The position numbers and the translations under genes are program-made. Shown in pieces: positions 1 through 9,156 of a DNA stretch of 32,993 nucleotides (the stretch's first letter is position 1; every line of letters starts with the position of its first letter). The notes beneath the pieces are model-generated. The model was not told the origin of the DNA, searched no databases, and saw only the letters and a list, made by a program, of their open reading frames with translations. Source of the stretch: Myxococcales bacterium (lineage in GTDB: Bacteria; Myxococcota_A; Polyangia; JAHFDS01); contig JAHFDS010000033.1 of NCBI GenBank assembly GCA_023248855.1, positions 1 to 32,993 of the forward strand. The letters run 5' to 3'.

Positions 1-673
1 GGCGACCGCGGCGCGCGCGGGCTTCCGGCACCCAGGCCAGACCGAGCTGGTCGCCGAGCGCGCAGGCGTCGCCGACTTCGCGATGATGCTGGCTGGGCCC
101 TCGCTGCGGGTCGTGCTCGCGACGACCCACGTCTCGCTCGCCGAGGCCGCACGCCGCCTGGGTAGCCCCGAGGGGCGACGCGAGGTCACGCGCGTCGTGG
201 CGCTCACGGTGCGCTCGCTCGCCCGCGACTTCGGGATCACGCGGCCGCGCGTGGCCGTGGCGGGTCTGAACCCGCATGCGGGCGAGGGCGGGATGTTCGG
301 ACGCGAGGAGATCGAGGTGATCGCGCCCGCGATCGAGGACGCGCGCGAAAGCGCGGCGCGGGCGGGCATCGAGGCGGAGATCACGGGGCCGCATGTCCCC
401 GACGTGGTGTTCCGACTGGCCGCCCGGGGACACGCGGATGGCAGGGAACGCTTTCACGCCGTCGTCGCGATGACGCACGACCAGGGCCTCATCCCGCTCA
501 AGCTGCTCGACTTCGACCTCGGCGTGAACCTCACGCTGGGGCTGCCCTTCCCGCGCACTTCGCCCGATCACGGCGTCGCCTACGACCTGGCGGGCACGGG
601 ACGGGCGCGGCCGGACAGTCTCGTGGCGGCCTTCGATCTCGCCGAGCAGATCGCGGCCCGTCGCGTCGCCTGA
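1..673 (+). CDS. pdxA: PdxA, 4-hydroxythreonine-4-phosphate dehydrogenase (3' part)
   Basis: C-terminal part of PdxA, which oxidises and decarboxylates 4-phospho-hydroxythreonine in the DXP-dependent route to pyridoxal phosphate. The frame is open from base 2 and the start lies outside the window. Visible family motifs are NPHAGEGG, HDQGLIPLK and NLTLGLPFPRTSPDHG, followed by the usual short tail. The histidines in NPHAGE and HDQG correspond to two of the three metal ligands. The third normally sits in a GHTE motif; here the matching segment reads RHPGQTE, so that ligand position appears to be Gln. The downstream gene is convergent, so pdxA ends its transcription unit here. The family assignment is secure; the effect of the His-to-Gln change is inference. 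Confidence 0.95.
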   Translation, partial: ATAARAGFRHPGQTELVAERAGVADFAMMLAGPSLRVVLATTHVSLAEAARRLGSPEGRREVTRVVALTVRSLARDFGITRPRVAVAGLNPHAGEGGMFGREEIEVIAPAIEDARESAARAGIEAEITGPHVPDVVFRLAARGHADGRERFHAVVAMTHDQGLIPLKLLDFDLGVNLTLGLPFPRTSPDHGVAYDLAGTGRARPDSLVAAFDLAEQIAARRVA

Positions 674-738
674 TCGACGAAGCGTGCCAGGGCCCCCTGA
701 ATGGCGCCCAGGCTGGCCAGCACCGACTCTGGTGACAA

Positions 739-804
739 CAGGAGCGAGCGAAGCGAGCCGCAGGGAAGGGGGCCCGCGAGGACTTGTCCGAGCGGGGGCT
801 CCTG
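739..804. other. Structured intergenic element between convergent genes
   Basis: Between pdxA and the convergent gene lies a region rich in inverted repeats. CAGGAGC (739-745) pairs with GCTCCTG (798-804). Inside it, CCCGC (773-777) pairs with GCGGG (792-796), and GGAC/GTCC forms a further inner pairing. The left arm contains the purine-rich run GAGCGAAGCGAGC. No coding potential was recognised. It could be a dispersed intergenic repeat or part of a termination region. Confidence 0.35.
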
Positions 805-826
805 CGGCGGCCTTCCGAGGCCGCCG
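805..826. terminator. GC-rich hairpin, possible bidirectional terminator
   Basis: A perfect 9-bp stem, CGGCGGCCT (805-813) and AGGCCGCCG (818-826), encloses the tetraloop TCCG. It lies between the stop codons of two convergent genes, where a shared terminator is expected. There is no U-tract on either strand, so intrinsic termination is uncertain. Confidence 0.35.
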
Positions 827-834
827 ATCGCAAG

Positions 835-1212
835 CTACGGCGAGCGGGTCTTGCGGGCGCGCTTCTTGGCGGTGCTCTTGGAGACCGCCTTCGGGGTGGC
901 CGGCTGCGTGAGCTGCCGCGCGCCACCGGGTGGGGGCCGGGTCATCGTCCGAGCCTCGACCGGCGGCCGCGTCACGTTGCGCGCGTCCCCGATCGGCGGC
1001 CGCGTCACGGCCCGGCCCAGGTGCGCGTGCTCGCGCTCGAGCGAGCGGACCTCCTTTCTCAGATGCACGATCCACTCGCGCAGCGTGGCGCGCTCCGCCT
1101 CGATGTCCGACAGGCGTCGCTCGGCTTCGGCCAGGGAGGCCCGCCGGCTGGCGATGGCGTCCTCGTAGGCCCGAAGCCGCTCGCTCCGGCCGATCATCCG
1201 CGTCGCGTCCAT
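835..1212 (-). CDS. Small coiled-coil protein with TRPP-repeat basic tail
   Basis: A 125-residue hypothetical protein. Residues about 5-65 form a heptad-like, strongly charged helix (Arg/Glu/Ala/Leu-rich), consistent with a coiled coil. The second half carries three spaced TRPP motifs and ends in a Lys/Arg-rich tail (KKRARKTRSP). There is no signal peptide or transmembrane segment. The ATG at 1212 was chosen because it begins just before the helix, avoids the neighbouring gene, and lies 6 nt after a TACAAT hexamer. No Shine-Dalgarno sequence is present. Function unknown; the basic tail could bind nucleic acid or another anionic partner, but that is a guess. Confidence 0.6.
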   Translation of the reverse strand: MDATRMIGRSERLRAYEDAIASRRASLAEAERRLSDIEAERATLREWIVHLRKEVRSLEREHAHLGRAVTRPPIGDARNVTRPPVEARTMTRPPPGGARQLTQPATPKAVSKSTAKKRARKTRSP

Positions 1213-1218
1213 CCGGGG

Positions 1219-1224
1219 ATTGTA
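1219..1224 (-). promoter_or_regulatory. Candidate -10 element (leaderless start)
   Basis: TACAAT on the minus strand, 6 nt before the ATG at 1212. Transcription would begin at or next to the start codon. No convincing -35 element is seen. Confidence 0.4.
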
Positions 1225-1246
1225 GCCGACTCGCGCAGCGTCCCGA

Positions 1247-2821
1247 TCACCGGTCACGCAGGGCGCGGAGCAGCGCGGCAAGGCCCTCGTCCTTCGGGAA
1301 GCGATCGCGCCCGCGCTCGGCCTCGGCGATGGCACCGGCACGATCGCCCGCCTGGGCGAGCGCGAGCGACGCGCCCACCCACAGCTCGGGGCGCGGAGTC
1401 AGGACCTGCCCCTGCCGGGCGAGCGCGAGCGCCCGTTGCGGGTCCCCTGCCTGCAGCGTGCATCGCACGAGGTTGTGGCGAGCACCATGCGCGGTGGGAC
1501 GCAGGGCCACGGCACGCTCGAGAGCGCGGCGCCCTTCGCCGAGCCGCCCTTTGAGGCACAGCGCGAGGCCGAGCTGCTGCCAGCCGTGCGATCGTTCGGG
1601 GAACTCCTGCGACGTGACACGTCCATACGACTCCTCGTCCGCATGCGCTTCGATGGCGTTCTCGGCCTGGATGCAGAGCAGCACCAGCCAGGCGCCGAGG
1701 ACGACCTGTGCCGAGCGGCGCGACAGGAGCCGCCAGGTGAACGGGGCGAGCGCGCCGAGCAGCAGCGCCAGTGGCAAGTACCGATAGCGCCCGCCACCCC
1801 AGTGACCCCACTCGACCGGGATGGTGAGCGCGCACGGAAGCATGCACGCCACCGCAGAGGTGGCGTACCAGAGGCGCGCCGGATGCGTGCGCCACGCCCT
1901 CGCCAGCCAGGCTGCGACTCCCACGGCCAAGAGGGCAAGCCCCAGGTTGCCAAGGGTCCCCAGCGCCTGGGTGTCGACCAGCATGTAGCGCTCTGCCGCG
2001 TGCACGGGCAACAGGAGATCGAGCGCGGCCAACCCGACGAACCCCGGCGCGACCGCAGCCGCTGCGGCGACGTGGCCACTGGCGGCGAGCACCGTGGCGT
2101 GGGGAAGGAACGCGGCACGCAGGCCGAAGATCGCCGCGAGCACGCCGCCGATCGCGGCGAGCTGTGCCGGCGGTCGCAGGCGAAACGGGGGGGTCTCGGC
2201 CGGGTCGGTCGGCCAGCGCGGTCGCACCGCGAGCAGGGGCGCCGCCACCAGGCCCACCTCCTTCGAGCAACACGCGGCGAACAGGCAAGCCGCTCCCGCC
2301 AGGGCGCGGCCGCGCTCGAAGCAGGCGAGCGCGCCGAGCACCCCGAGCGCTTGCAGCAGGTCGCAGACCCCGTTTACCCAGGTCCACGCCTCCGCGACGG
2401 CCGGGTGCACGCCGAGGACGAACGCCGCCAGGAGGGCCGCATGGCCGTCCCCGCTGAGCCGACGGACCAGCCACGAAAGGAGCGCGACGCAAAGGAGGTG
2501 GAGCGTGAGGTTGACCGCGTGATAGCCCGTGGGCGCAAGGTCGAACAGGCGCCTCTCCAGCCAGAACACCACCAGCGGGAGCGGGCGGTAGGTCCCCATG
2601 GTGCCGGAGTCGATTCGGTCAGGGTCGTGGTTGTAGAGCGTGTCGTGGGTCAGAAGACCCACGACAGCCGCCAGCGAGGGATCGCCGACCAGCCGCCCGT
2701 GCTCGATGAGGAAGTGGTCGTCGGTCAGAAATCCACTGCCAAGGACGGGCGCGCAGATCAGGAGGACGACCCCAAGGACACCCACGAGCCACAGTCCTTG
2801 GGAGGACCTTCCTTGGGGCAC
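1247..2821 (-). CDS. TMTC-like polytopic membrane protein with C-terminal TPRs
   Basis: About 524 residues. The N-terminal three quarters is a series of hydrophobic helices. A first membrane helix (about residues 10-28) is followed by an acidic pair in [12 protein letters not shown] (D34-D35), a YRPLPLV segment, and the [12 protein letters not shown] and VHPAVAEAW motifs. This arrangement resembles eukaryotic TMTC O-mannosyltransferases and related bacterial GT-C-fold proteins. From about residue 410 to the end there are TPR-like helix pairs (for example [21 protein letters not shown]). By analogy it may be a polyprenyl-phosphate-sugar-dependent glycosyltransferase, but activity is inferred only. 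The GTG at 2821 gives a basic N-terminus before the first helix and lies 6 nt after TACTCT. An alternative GTG at 2785 has AAGGA upstream. Divergent from uvrA. Confidence 0.7.
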   Translation of the reverse strand: MPQGRSSQGLWLVGVLGVVLLICAPVLGSGFLTDDHFLIEHGRLVGDPSLAAVVGLLTHDTLYNHDPDRIDSGTMGTYRPLPLVVFWLERRLFDLAPTGYHAVNLTLHLLCVALLSWLVRRLSGDGHAALLAAFVLGVHPAVAEAWTWVNGVCDLLQALGVLGALACFERGRALAGAACLFAACCSKEVGLVAAPLLAVRPRWPTDPAETPPFRLRPPAQLAAIGGVLAAIFGLRAAFLPHATVLAASGHVAAAAAVAPGFVGLAALDLLLPVHAAERYMLVDTQALGTLGNLGLALLAVGVAAWLARAWRTHPARLWYATSAVACMLPCALTIPVEWGHWGGGRYRYLPLALLLGALAPFTWRLLSRRSAQVVLGAWLVLLCIQAENAIEAHADEESYGRVTSQEFPERSHGWQQLGLALCLKGRLGEGRRALERAVALRPTAHGARHNLVRCTLQAGDPQRALALARQGQVLTPRPELWVGASLALAQAGDRAGAIAEAERGRDRFPKDEGLAALLRALRDR

Positions 2822-2827
2822 CGAAAA

Positions 2828-2833
2828 AGAGTA
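2828..2833 (-). promoter_or_regulatory. Candidate -10 for the TMTC-like gene
   Basis: TACTCT on the minus strand, 6 nt before the GTG at 2821. It overlaps by two bases the candidate -10 of the divergent uvrA gene. No clear -35 element. Confidence 0.3.
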
Positions 2834-2837
2834 CGAT
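2832..2837 (+). promoter_or_regulatory. Candidate -10 for uvrA
   Basis: TACGAT on the plus strand, about 55 nt before the uvrA ATG, back to back with the minus-strand hexamer. No clear -35 and no recognisable LexA operator was found. Confidence 0.3.
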
Positions 2838-2891
2838 GAAAGCGCCGGACGCGTGTGGGAACGCACGCAGATGGCCCCTAGAAGCGTCGCA

Positions 2892-4508
2892 ATGGACAAG
2901 ATCACCGTCAAGGGCGCCCGCGAGCACAACCTCAAGAACATCGACGTCGAGATCCCTCGCGACAAGCTCGTCGTGATCACCGGCCTGTCGGGATCGGGCA
3001 AGTCCTCGCTCGCCTTCGACACCATCTACGCCGAAGGGCAGCGGCGGTACGTGGAGTCGCTCTCCGCCTACGCCCGGCAGTTCCTCGAGCAGATGGGCAA
3101 GCCCGACATCGACTCGATCGAGGGGCTGTCCCCCGCGATCTCGATCGAGCAGAAGTCGATCTCGAAGAACCCGCGCTCGACCGTCGGCACGATCACCGAG
3201 ATCTACGACTACCTGCGCCTCTGCTACGCGCGCATCGGCCTGGTGCACTGTCCCTCGTGCGGCAAGCCGATCGCCTCGCAGACCGTCCAGCAGATGGTCG
3301 ATCAGATCATCGACCTCGGGGAGGGCACGCGGTTCTCGGTGCTCGCGCCGGTGGTGCGCGATCGCAAGGGGGAGTTCAAGAAGGAGCTCGACCAGCTGCG
3401 CAAGGAGGGGTTCGCGCGCGTCAACGTCGACGGGGAGCTCAAGGACCTCTCGGATCCACCCAAGCTCGACAAGACCAAGAAGCACACCATCGAGGTGTAC
3501 GTCGACCGGCTCGTGCTCAAGGCGGACGTCAAGCAGCGGCTGACCGATTCGATCGAGCTCGCGCTCAAGCTGGCCGAGGGCCTGGTCAAGATCTCGCCGC
3601 TGGAGGGGGACGACCTCGAGTTCTCGGAGCGGTTCGCGTGCATCGACTGCGGCATCTCGTTCCCGGAGATCACGCCGCGCCTGTTCTCGTTCAACAACCC
3701 CCACGGCGCGTGCCCGGGCTGCGACGGCATCGGCGCACGGATGTTCTTCGATCCCGACCTCATCGTCCCGAACGAGGACCTGAGCTTGCGCGAGGGCGCG
3801 ATCGAGCCCTGGGAGCGGCGCAATTCGCCATTTTTTCAGCAGATCCTCGACTCGCTGGCCAAGAAGTACGGCTTCGACCTGTACACGGCGTGGGACAAGC
3901 TGCCGGCGGCGACGCGAGAGCTCATCCTCAAGGGCAACGGCGGCGAGGAGATGGAGTTCGTCTTCGAGAAGAACGGGCGCAAGCACTCGTTCAAGCGCGA
4001 CTTCGAGGGCGTGGTGGCCAACCTCGAGCGACGGCTGGCGGAGCACGAGCGCAAGCGCCGCGAGGAGGGCAACCAGACCGACAACGACTTCGAGGCGGTG
4101 TACGAGGAGTTCCACCGCTACATGTCGAAGACACCATGCGAGGAGTGCGGAGGGACGCGCCTGCGCAAAGAGGCGCGTGCCGTCAAGCTGGGCAATCGCC
4201 CGATCCACGAGGTCTCCGCGCTCTCGATCAAGGAGGCGCACAAGTTCTTCTCCGGGCTCAAGCTGACACCCAGGCAGCACCAGATCGCCGAGCGGATCCT
4301 GCGCGAGATCGTGGACCGACTGGCGTTCCTCGTGAACGTCGGGCTCGACTATCTGACTTTGGATCGCACCGCGGCGACGCTGTCGGGCGGCGAGGGACAG
4401 CGCATCCGGCTCGCCACACAGATCGGCAGCTCGCTCGTAGGGGTGCTCTACATCCTCGACGAGCCGTCGATCGGCCTGCATCAGCGCGACAACGATCGGC
4501 TGCTGTAG
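2892..4508 (+). CDS. uvrA: UvrA, excinuclease ABC subunit A, N-terminal part (ends at in-frame TAG)
   Basis: First 538 codons of UvrA, the damage-recognition ATPase of nucleotide excision repair. Walker A GLSGSGKS is at 31-38. CPSC is at 120-123, and a zinc module is formed by CIDC (250-253) and CPGC (274-277). The signature LSGGEGQR begins at 497 and Walker B (LYILDEPS) is at about 519-526. Codon 539 is TAG, and the same frame resumes with [19 protein letters not shown] exactly as UvrA should. The full frame to 5738 has 948 codons, the normal family length. The truncated product would lack the H-loop half of NBD-I and all of NBD-II. The ATG at 2892 matches the typical [15 protein letters not shown] start. 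Either a sequencing error, a real nonsense mutation, or (less likely) suppression explains the stop. Confidence 0.95.
   Translation: MDKITVKGAREHNLKNIDVEIPRDKLVVITGLSGSGKSSLAFDTIYAEGQRRYVESLSAYARQFLEQMGKPDIDSIEGLSPAISIEQKSISKNPRSTVGTITEIYDYLRLCYARIGLVHCPSCGKPIASQTVQQMVDQIIDLGEGTRFSVLAPVVRDRKGEFKKELDQLRKEGFARVNVDGELKDLSDPPKLDKTKKHTIEVYVDRLVLKADVKQRLTDSIELALKLAEGLVKISPLEGDDLEFSERFACIDCGISFPEITPRLFSFNNPHGACPGCDGIGARMFFDPDLIVPNEDLSLREGAIEPWERRNSPFFQQILDSLAKKYGFDLYTAWDKLPAATRELILKGNGGEEMEFVFEKNGRKHSFKRDFEGVVANLERRLAEHERKRREEGNQTDNDFEAVYEEFHRYMSKTPCEECGGTRLRKEARAVKLGNRPIHEVSALSIKEAHKFFSGLKLTPRQHQIAERILREIVDRLAFLVNVGLDYLTLDRTAATLSGGEGQRIRLATQIGSSLVGVLYILDEPSIGLHQRDNDRLL
4506..4508 (+). other. Premature in-frame amber codon in uvrA
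   Basis: TAG replaces what is a variable residue in UvrA between DNDRLL and [11 protein letters not shown] single base change from GAG (Glu) or CAG (Gln) would produce it. No other frame disruption is seen: flanking reading frame, motifs and total length are intact. Confidence 0.9.
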
Positions 4509-4529
4509 ACGCTGTTCAAGCTGCGCGAC

Positions 4530-5738
<1,209 letters not shown>

Positions 5739-5816
5739 CTCCGGGACCACCGGCACCAGATCCCGTGATGGCACCGCACCGGCGGCTGCGAACACGCTAG
5801 GATTCGCGGCACCGAG

Positions 5817-7373
5817 ATGCGCATCATCGTCGTGGGGAGTGCGGCGCTGGCCCTCCTGGTCGCAGGTTGCAAGGGCAAGCAGAAGCCCCCGGGGCCGCCT
5901 GCGGCGACGCAGCAGATCCAGGGGCTACCGGCGGCGCCCGAGCAGCCGCTCGGGGCGCTCGTGCCCGAGGGGATGGACCTCGTCGTCGCGACGCGCGACC
6001 TGCCCGAGGTGCAGCGGAAGGTCTCCGCCGACGCGGCGCTGCGCGCGCTGACCGAGACGCCGCTGTGGGAGGACCTCAAGCTCTCCTCGTTCACCCGGCT
6101 GCCGTTCGTCGCCGACGCCCGCGTGCGCACGTACACCTCGTCGGCGGTGGTGCCGATCTCGTACGACGAAGCGCTGTCCGGGCCGGCGCTCTTGGCGGCC
6201 CGGTTGTCGGCGGACGACAAGGGCAAGGACGACGCCAGACGCACGCACCAGTGGCTGCTCGTCAAGGCGATCGACGGCAAGGTGGAGTCGGCGGCGCGGC
6301 TGGCGATGGCCTGGCAGTCCCTGGCGCCGGGCGCCGAGGTCGAGGTGGCCGAGGTCGGTGCGCACCGCATCGTGCAGCTCAAGATGGGGCGCAAGCGCCT
6401 GCACTACGTCGTGCTGCGGAACCGCTTCCTGGCCGCCTCGCACCGCGAGCTGCTCGATCGCGCGCTGGCACGCCTGGCAGGCCAGGGGGCGGCGGACTCG
6501 CTGGCGGTGGACGCTGCTTCGGAGTTGCTCGCCGTGCGGGTCAGGCCAAGAGCGCTCTTGCCGGCGGACCTCGCGCGCCTGCTCGGGCCGCTCGACCGGG
6601 TGGATCTCTCGGTCGACCCGGGGCTCGCGCGGCTCGGGATCCGGCTCGGGTACGACGGCGCACCCGAAGGAGCCCTGCCGAAGGGCGCGCTCGGCGTGGT
6701 CCCGCGCGATGCGCTGCTCGTCGTGGCGGGCGCGTCCCTGGCCCAAAGGGGCGTGATCGAGCCGCTGGTCGCCGCGCTCACCGACGCAAGGCTGCAAAAG
6801 CCGGCGCGCGCCCTGCTGGCCGTGCTGGGCGGCAGCGCGACGTATGCGTTCTTCGGCATGGAACGCAAGGGGCGCTACCCGACGGCGGCGCACCTCCTGG
6901 CGCTGGCGGTGACCGACGAGGGCAAGGCGCGCGTGGCGGCCGGGGAGCTGTGGGCGCGCGCGTTCGGCAGAAAGGCCGAGCTGCGCGAGGGGCTCGCCTG
7001 CATCAAGGCCAAGGGCGGCTACGAGCCGTGCTTCGCGGTGGTCGGGGGCCAGCTCCTGCTCTCGGGGCACCCGGCGACGCTGCAGCGCGCGGTCGCGACC
7101 GCCCGCGGCATGGCGCCGTCGATGCTCGACCGGCCAGCGCTCGCGGGCACCGAGGGCGGTGCGGCGCAGGCCGCGTTGTTCGTCGATCCGGGCGCGCTAG
7201 GGACGGCGGTGCTCGCGGACCTGCGGACGCTCAAGGCCCCCGAGCTCGTCGCCACGGACGTCGACGAGGCGCTCGGCTCGGCGCTCTCTCGCCTGGCCGC
7301 GCTGCGCCCCGCAGGGGCGGTGCTCCTGCGCAAGGAACGCGCCGCGGAAGGCGCCCTCGTGGGGCTTCGATGA
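5817..7373 (+). CDS. YfaA-like (DUF2138-type) lipoprotein, first gene of macroglobulin operon
   Basis: A 518-residue exported protein. The N-terminus has a lipoprotein signal with lipobox VAGC (C18), followed by a Lys/Pro/Gln-rich linker. The mature part starts with LVPEGMDLVVATRDLPEVQRK and contains paired alpha/beta segments; a KRLHYVVLRNRFLAASHRE stretch looks like the family's self-score segment. Assignment to the YfaA/DUF2138 family rests on length, this N-terminal pattern and its place next to yfaT, yfaP, yfaS and yfaQ homologues; sequence similarity by eye is only moderate. E. coli YfaA has no established biochemical function. It would be anchored in a membrane facing the periplasm. 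TAGGAT at 5798-5803 is a possible -10. The stop overlaps the next start (ATGA), indicating translational coupling. Confidence 0.65.
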   Translation: MRIIVVGSAALALLVAGCKGKQKPPGPPAATQQIQGLPAAPEQPLGALVPEGMDLVVATRDLPEVQRKVSADAALRALTETPLWEDLKLSSFTRLPFVADARVRTYTSSAVVPISYDEALSGPALLAARLSADDKGKDDARRTHQWLLVKAIDGKVESAARLAMAWQSLAPGAEVEVAEVGAHRIVQLKMGRKRLHYVVLRNRFLAASHRELLDRALARLAGQGAADSLAVDAASELLAVRVRPRALLPADLARLLGPLDRVDLSVDPGLARLGIRLGYDGAPEGALPKGALGVVPRDALLVVAGASLAQRGVIEPLVAALTDARLQKPARALLAVLGGSATYAFFGMERKGRYPTAAHLLALAVTDEGKARVAAGELWARAFGRKAELREGLACIKAKGGYEPCFAVVGGQLLLSGHPATLQRAVATARGMAPSMLDRPALAGTEGGAAQAALFVDPGALGTAVLADLRTLKAPELVATDVDEALGSALSRLAALRPAGAVLLRKERAAEGALVGLR

Positions 7374-8311
7374 CCTCCGTCGCGCGCGAGCGGCCGCGCG
7401 CCCGCATGGAGGTCGCATGCGCAGCGTCGGCCGTCCTGGCCGTGGGCGTCGCGCTCGTCCCGGTCCGCCTTTCGGCGACGATTGGCGCGCCCGATTGGCT
7501 CCCCGTGGGCGCGACGGTGCGGGTGCGCATCGAGCGGCAGAACCTCCTCGGCCTCGCGATCGTCCACGCCCTTGGAGCTCCGCCAGTGCGCCTTTCGGTC
7601 CCTTCTGGGCTGCGCGCGCTCGGGCGACCGCGCTGGAGGGGCGGGGTCTGGGTGCAAGACCTCCGGGCGGAGACGCCAGGGCGTGGCCCCATCGAGGTGG
7701 ACGCCGGCGGTCGAGAGCTGGCCTCCCGCACCGTGGCGGTGCGCGACGCGGACGGCGATGGGGACGGCGTGCCCGACCGGCTCGAGCTCGCGGGCGAAGC
7801 CGAGCGGGCACGGTTCATCGAGACCTTCATCGACGTGGCCGTCGCGCAGGCCCGCGGGCTCGACGATCACTGGGATGCCGCGCAACGTGACTGCGCCGGC
7901 CTCGTGCGCTTCGCCTTCCGGCAAGCCCTGCGCGGGGTCGGTCGCCTGCCCGCGGGCGGCGCGGTCTTTCCGACCGGCGCGGGCACGCTCGCGGCGACGG
8001 CGACGGCGCAGGGGCTCCGGGATCACGCGACGGCGCGGATCTCGCGCTCGCTTTCGGACGCACGCCCGGGCGACTTGCTGTTCTTCCGCCAGCCCGAGGC
8101 ACGCTCGATGCCCGACCACGTGATGGTCGTGCTGGGCGATGCGGTCGTCTACCACACGGGCCCGATGGCGCGGCCGGACGGCTCTGCCGGCCCCGGCGAG
8201 GTCCGCCACGTGCGCCTTGCCGACCTGCTGCGTCATCCCGACGATCGCTGGCATCCGCGCAGCGACAACCCGAGCTTCCTGGGGGTCTACCGGTGGCGAG
8301 CGCTCTTCTAG
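7370..8311 (+). CDS. yfaT: YfaT-like (DUF1175) exported Cys/His protein
   Basis: 313 residues with an N-terminal hydrophobic export segment (about 14-36). A beta-rich N-terminal region leads to an acidic DADGDGDGVPDRLEL loop (127-141) that resembles Ca-binding repeats. Then comes an NlpC/P60-like region: QRDCAGLVRFAFRQAL with C175, ARPGDLLFFRQ, DHVMVVLG with H250 and VVYHTG with H262. The end, RWHPRSDNPSFLGVYRW, is typical of DUF1175 as I recall it. The Cys-His arrangement suggests a cysteine hydrolase acting on peptide or peptidoglycan in the periplasm, but this has not been shown for the family to my knowledge. It overlaps yfaA by 4 nt and yfaP by 19 nt. Somewhat longer than E. coli YfaT at the N-terminal side. 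Confidence 0.8.
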   Translation: MTSVARERPRARMEVACAASAVLAVGVALVPVRLSATIGAPDWLPVGATVRVRIERQNLLGLAIVHALGAPPVRLSVPSGLRALGRPRWRGGVWVQDLRAETPGRGPIEVDAGGRELASRTVAVRDADGDGDGVPDRLELAGEAERARFIETFIDVAVAQARGLDDHWDAAQRDCAGLVRFAFRQALRGVGRLPAGGAVFPTGAGTLAATATAQGLRDHATARISRSLSDARPGDLLFFRQPEARSMPDHVMVVLGDAVVYHTGPMARPDGSAGPGEVRHVRLADLLRHPDDRWHPRSDNPSFLGVYRWRALF

Positions 8312-9156
8312 TCCTTCTGGCCACGCTCCTTTCGGCGCCTCCCAAGGTAGTGATCGAGCGGCCGCTCGACGGCTGGACGACGGAGCGAAAGATCGTCGTC
8401 GAGGGGCGGATCTCCGACGCCAAGATCACGCGCGCGACCCTGGCGCTAAACGGCACCTCGTTCCTGATCAAGGTCGAGGGCGGGCGCTTCAAGCAGAAGG
8501 TGGTGGTGTCGGGCGGCCAGAACACGGCGGTCGTGGAGGCAGTGGGCAAGGGCGGGGCGAGCCGGGCTGCCGTGACCTTCCAGGCCAAGGTGCCCAAGGT
8601 CGACCTCAAGGTCTATCTGATGTTCGATCCGCAGCCCTTCTACATCGATCTGTGGGTCACCGAGCCCGCGGCCACGGGGCAAAAGCCGCCGACTCCCGGG
8701 CAGCCTTGGGAGAGCCCGGAGAACAAGGTGTGGTGGGCCAACCGCGAGAGCAAGAGCGGCGGCGTGCTGCACGACCTCTACAACGACCTGCCGGGTGGGG
8801 CCGTCGGCATGGGCCCGCAGGCCTACACCATCGCGAACGCGCCGGCCGGCAAGTACCTCGTGCAGGTCAACTACTGGGCCGGCGGCTGGCTGGGCGAGGG
8901 TGAGGTCGGCCCCGAGGGCGGCAGCGAAGGGCCCTACGGCCAGCGGGCGCAGCCGCTCGTGCCCATCCGCGTGGAGACCGTGCTCTACGAGGGCACGGAC
9001 CGCGAGGAGCGGCGCAGCTTCGAGGCCGTGCTGTCCAAGCCCTCCGACACGTACACGGTGGCGGAGCTCGAGGTGGTGCCGCCGGCGGAGCGCGGCCGGG
9101 CGCCGGTACGTCTCTTGCCGATCGGCAGGCTGGAGCAGAAGGGGGCGAAGAAGTGA
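8293..9156 (+). CDS. yfaP: YfaP-like (DUF2135) secreted protein
   Basis: 287 residues with a short signal peptide (about 1-15). The first half looks like an immunoglobulin-like beta sandwich (VVIERPLDGWTTERKIVVEG...), and the second half matches the DUF2135 pattern: DLWVTEP, PQAYTIANAPAGKYLVQVNYW, then a beta-rich tail. Bacterial YfaP has no known enzymatic activity; it may be an adaptor or substrate-binding partner of the macroglobulin. The start is a GTG at 8293 lying inside the end of yfaT. Its stop overlaps the yfaS start by 4 nt (GTGA). No catalytic motif was seen. Confidence 0.8.
   Translation: MASALLVLLATLLSAPPKVVIERPLDGWTTERKIVVEGRISDAKITRATLALNGTSFLIKVEGGRFKQKVVVSGGQNTAVVEAVGKGGASRAAVTFQAKVPKVDLKVYLMFDPQPFYIDLWVTEPAATGQKPPTPGQPWESPENKVWWANRESKSGGVLHDLYNDLPGGAVGMGPQAYTIANAPAGKYLVQVNYWAGGWLGEGEVGPEGGSEGPYGQRAQPLVPIRVETVLYEGTDREERRSFEAVLSKPSDTYTVAELEVVPPAERGRAPVRLLPIGRLEQKGAKK

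Noticed and set aside
2786-2891. LexA (SOS) operator upstream of uvrA
   Set aside because: No convincing E. coli-type or Geobacter-type operator palindrome was found.
4506-4508. Programmed readthrough or pyrrolysine use at the uvrA TAG
   Set aside because: Only one event is seen, and no suppressor tRNA or pyl gene is in the window. A single base change is a simpler explanation.
5739-5816. Terminator between uvrA and the macroglobulin operon
   Set aside because: No hairpin followed by a T-tract was seen; the region may simply continue transcription or use Rho.
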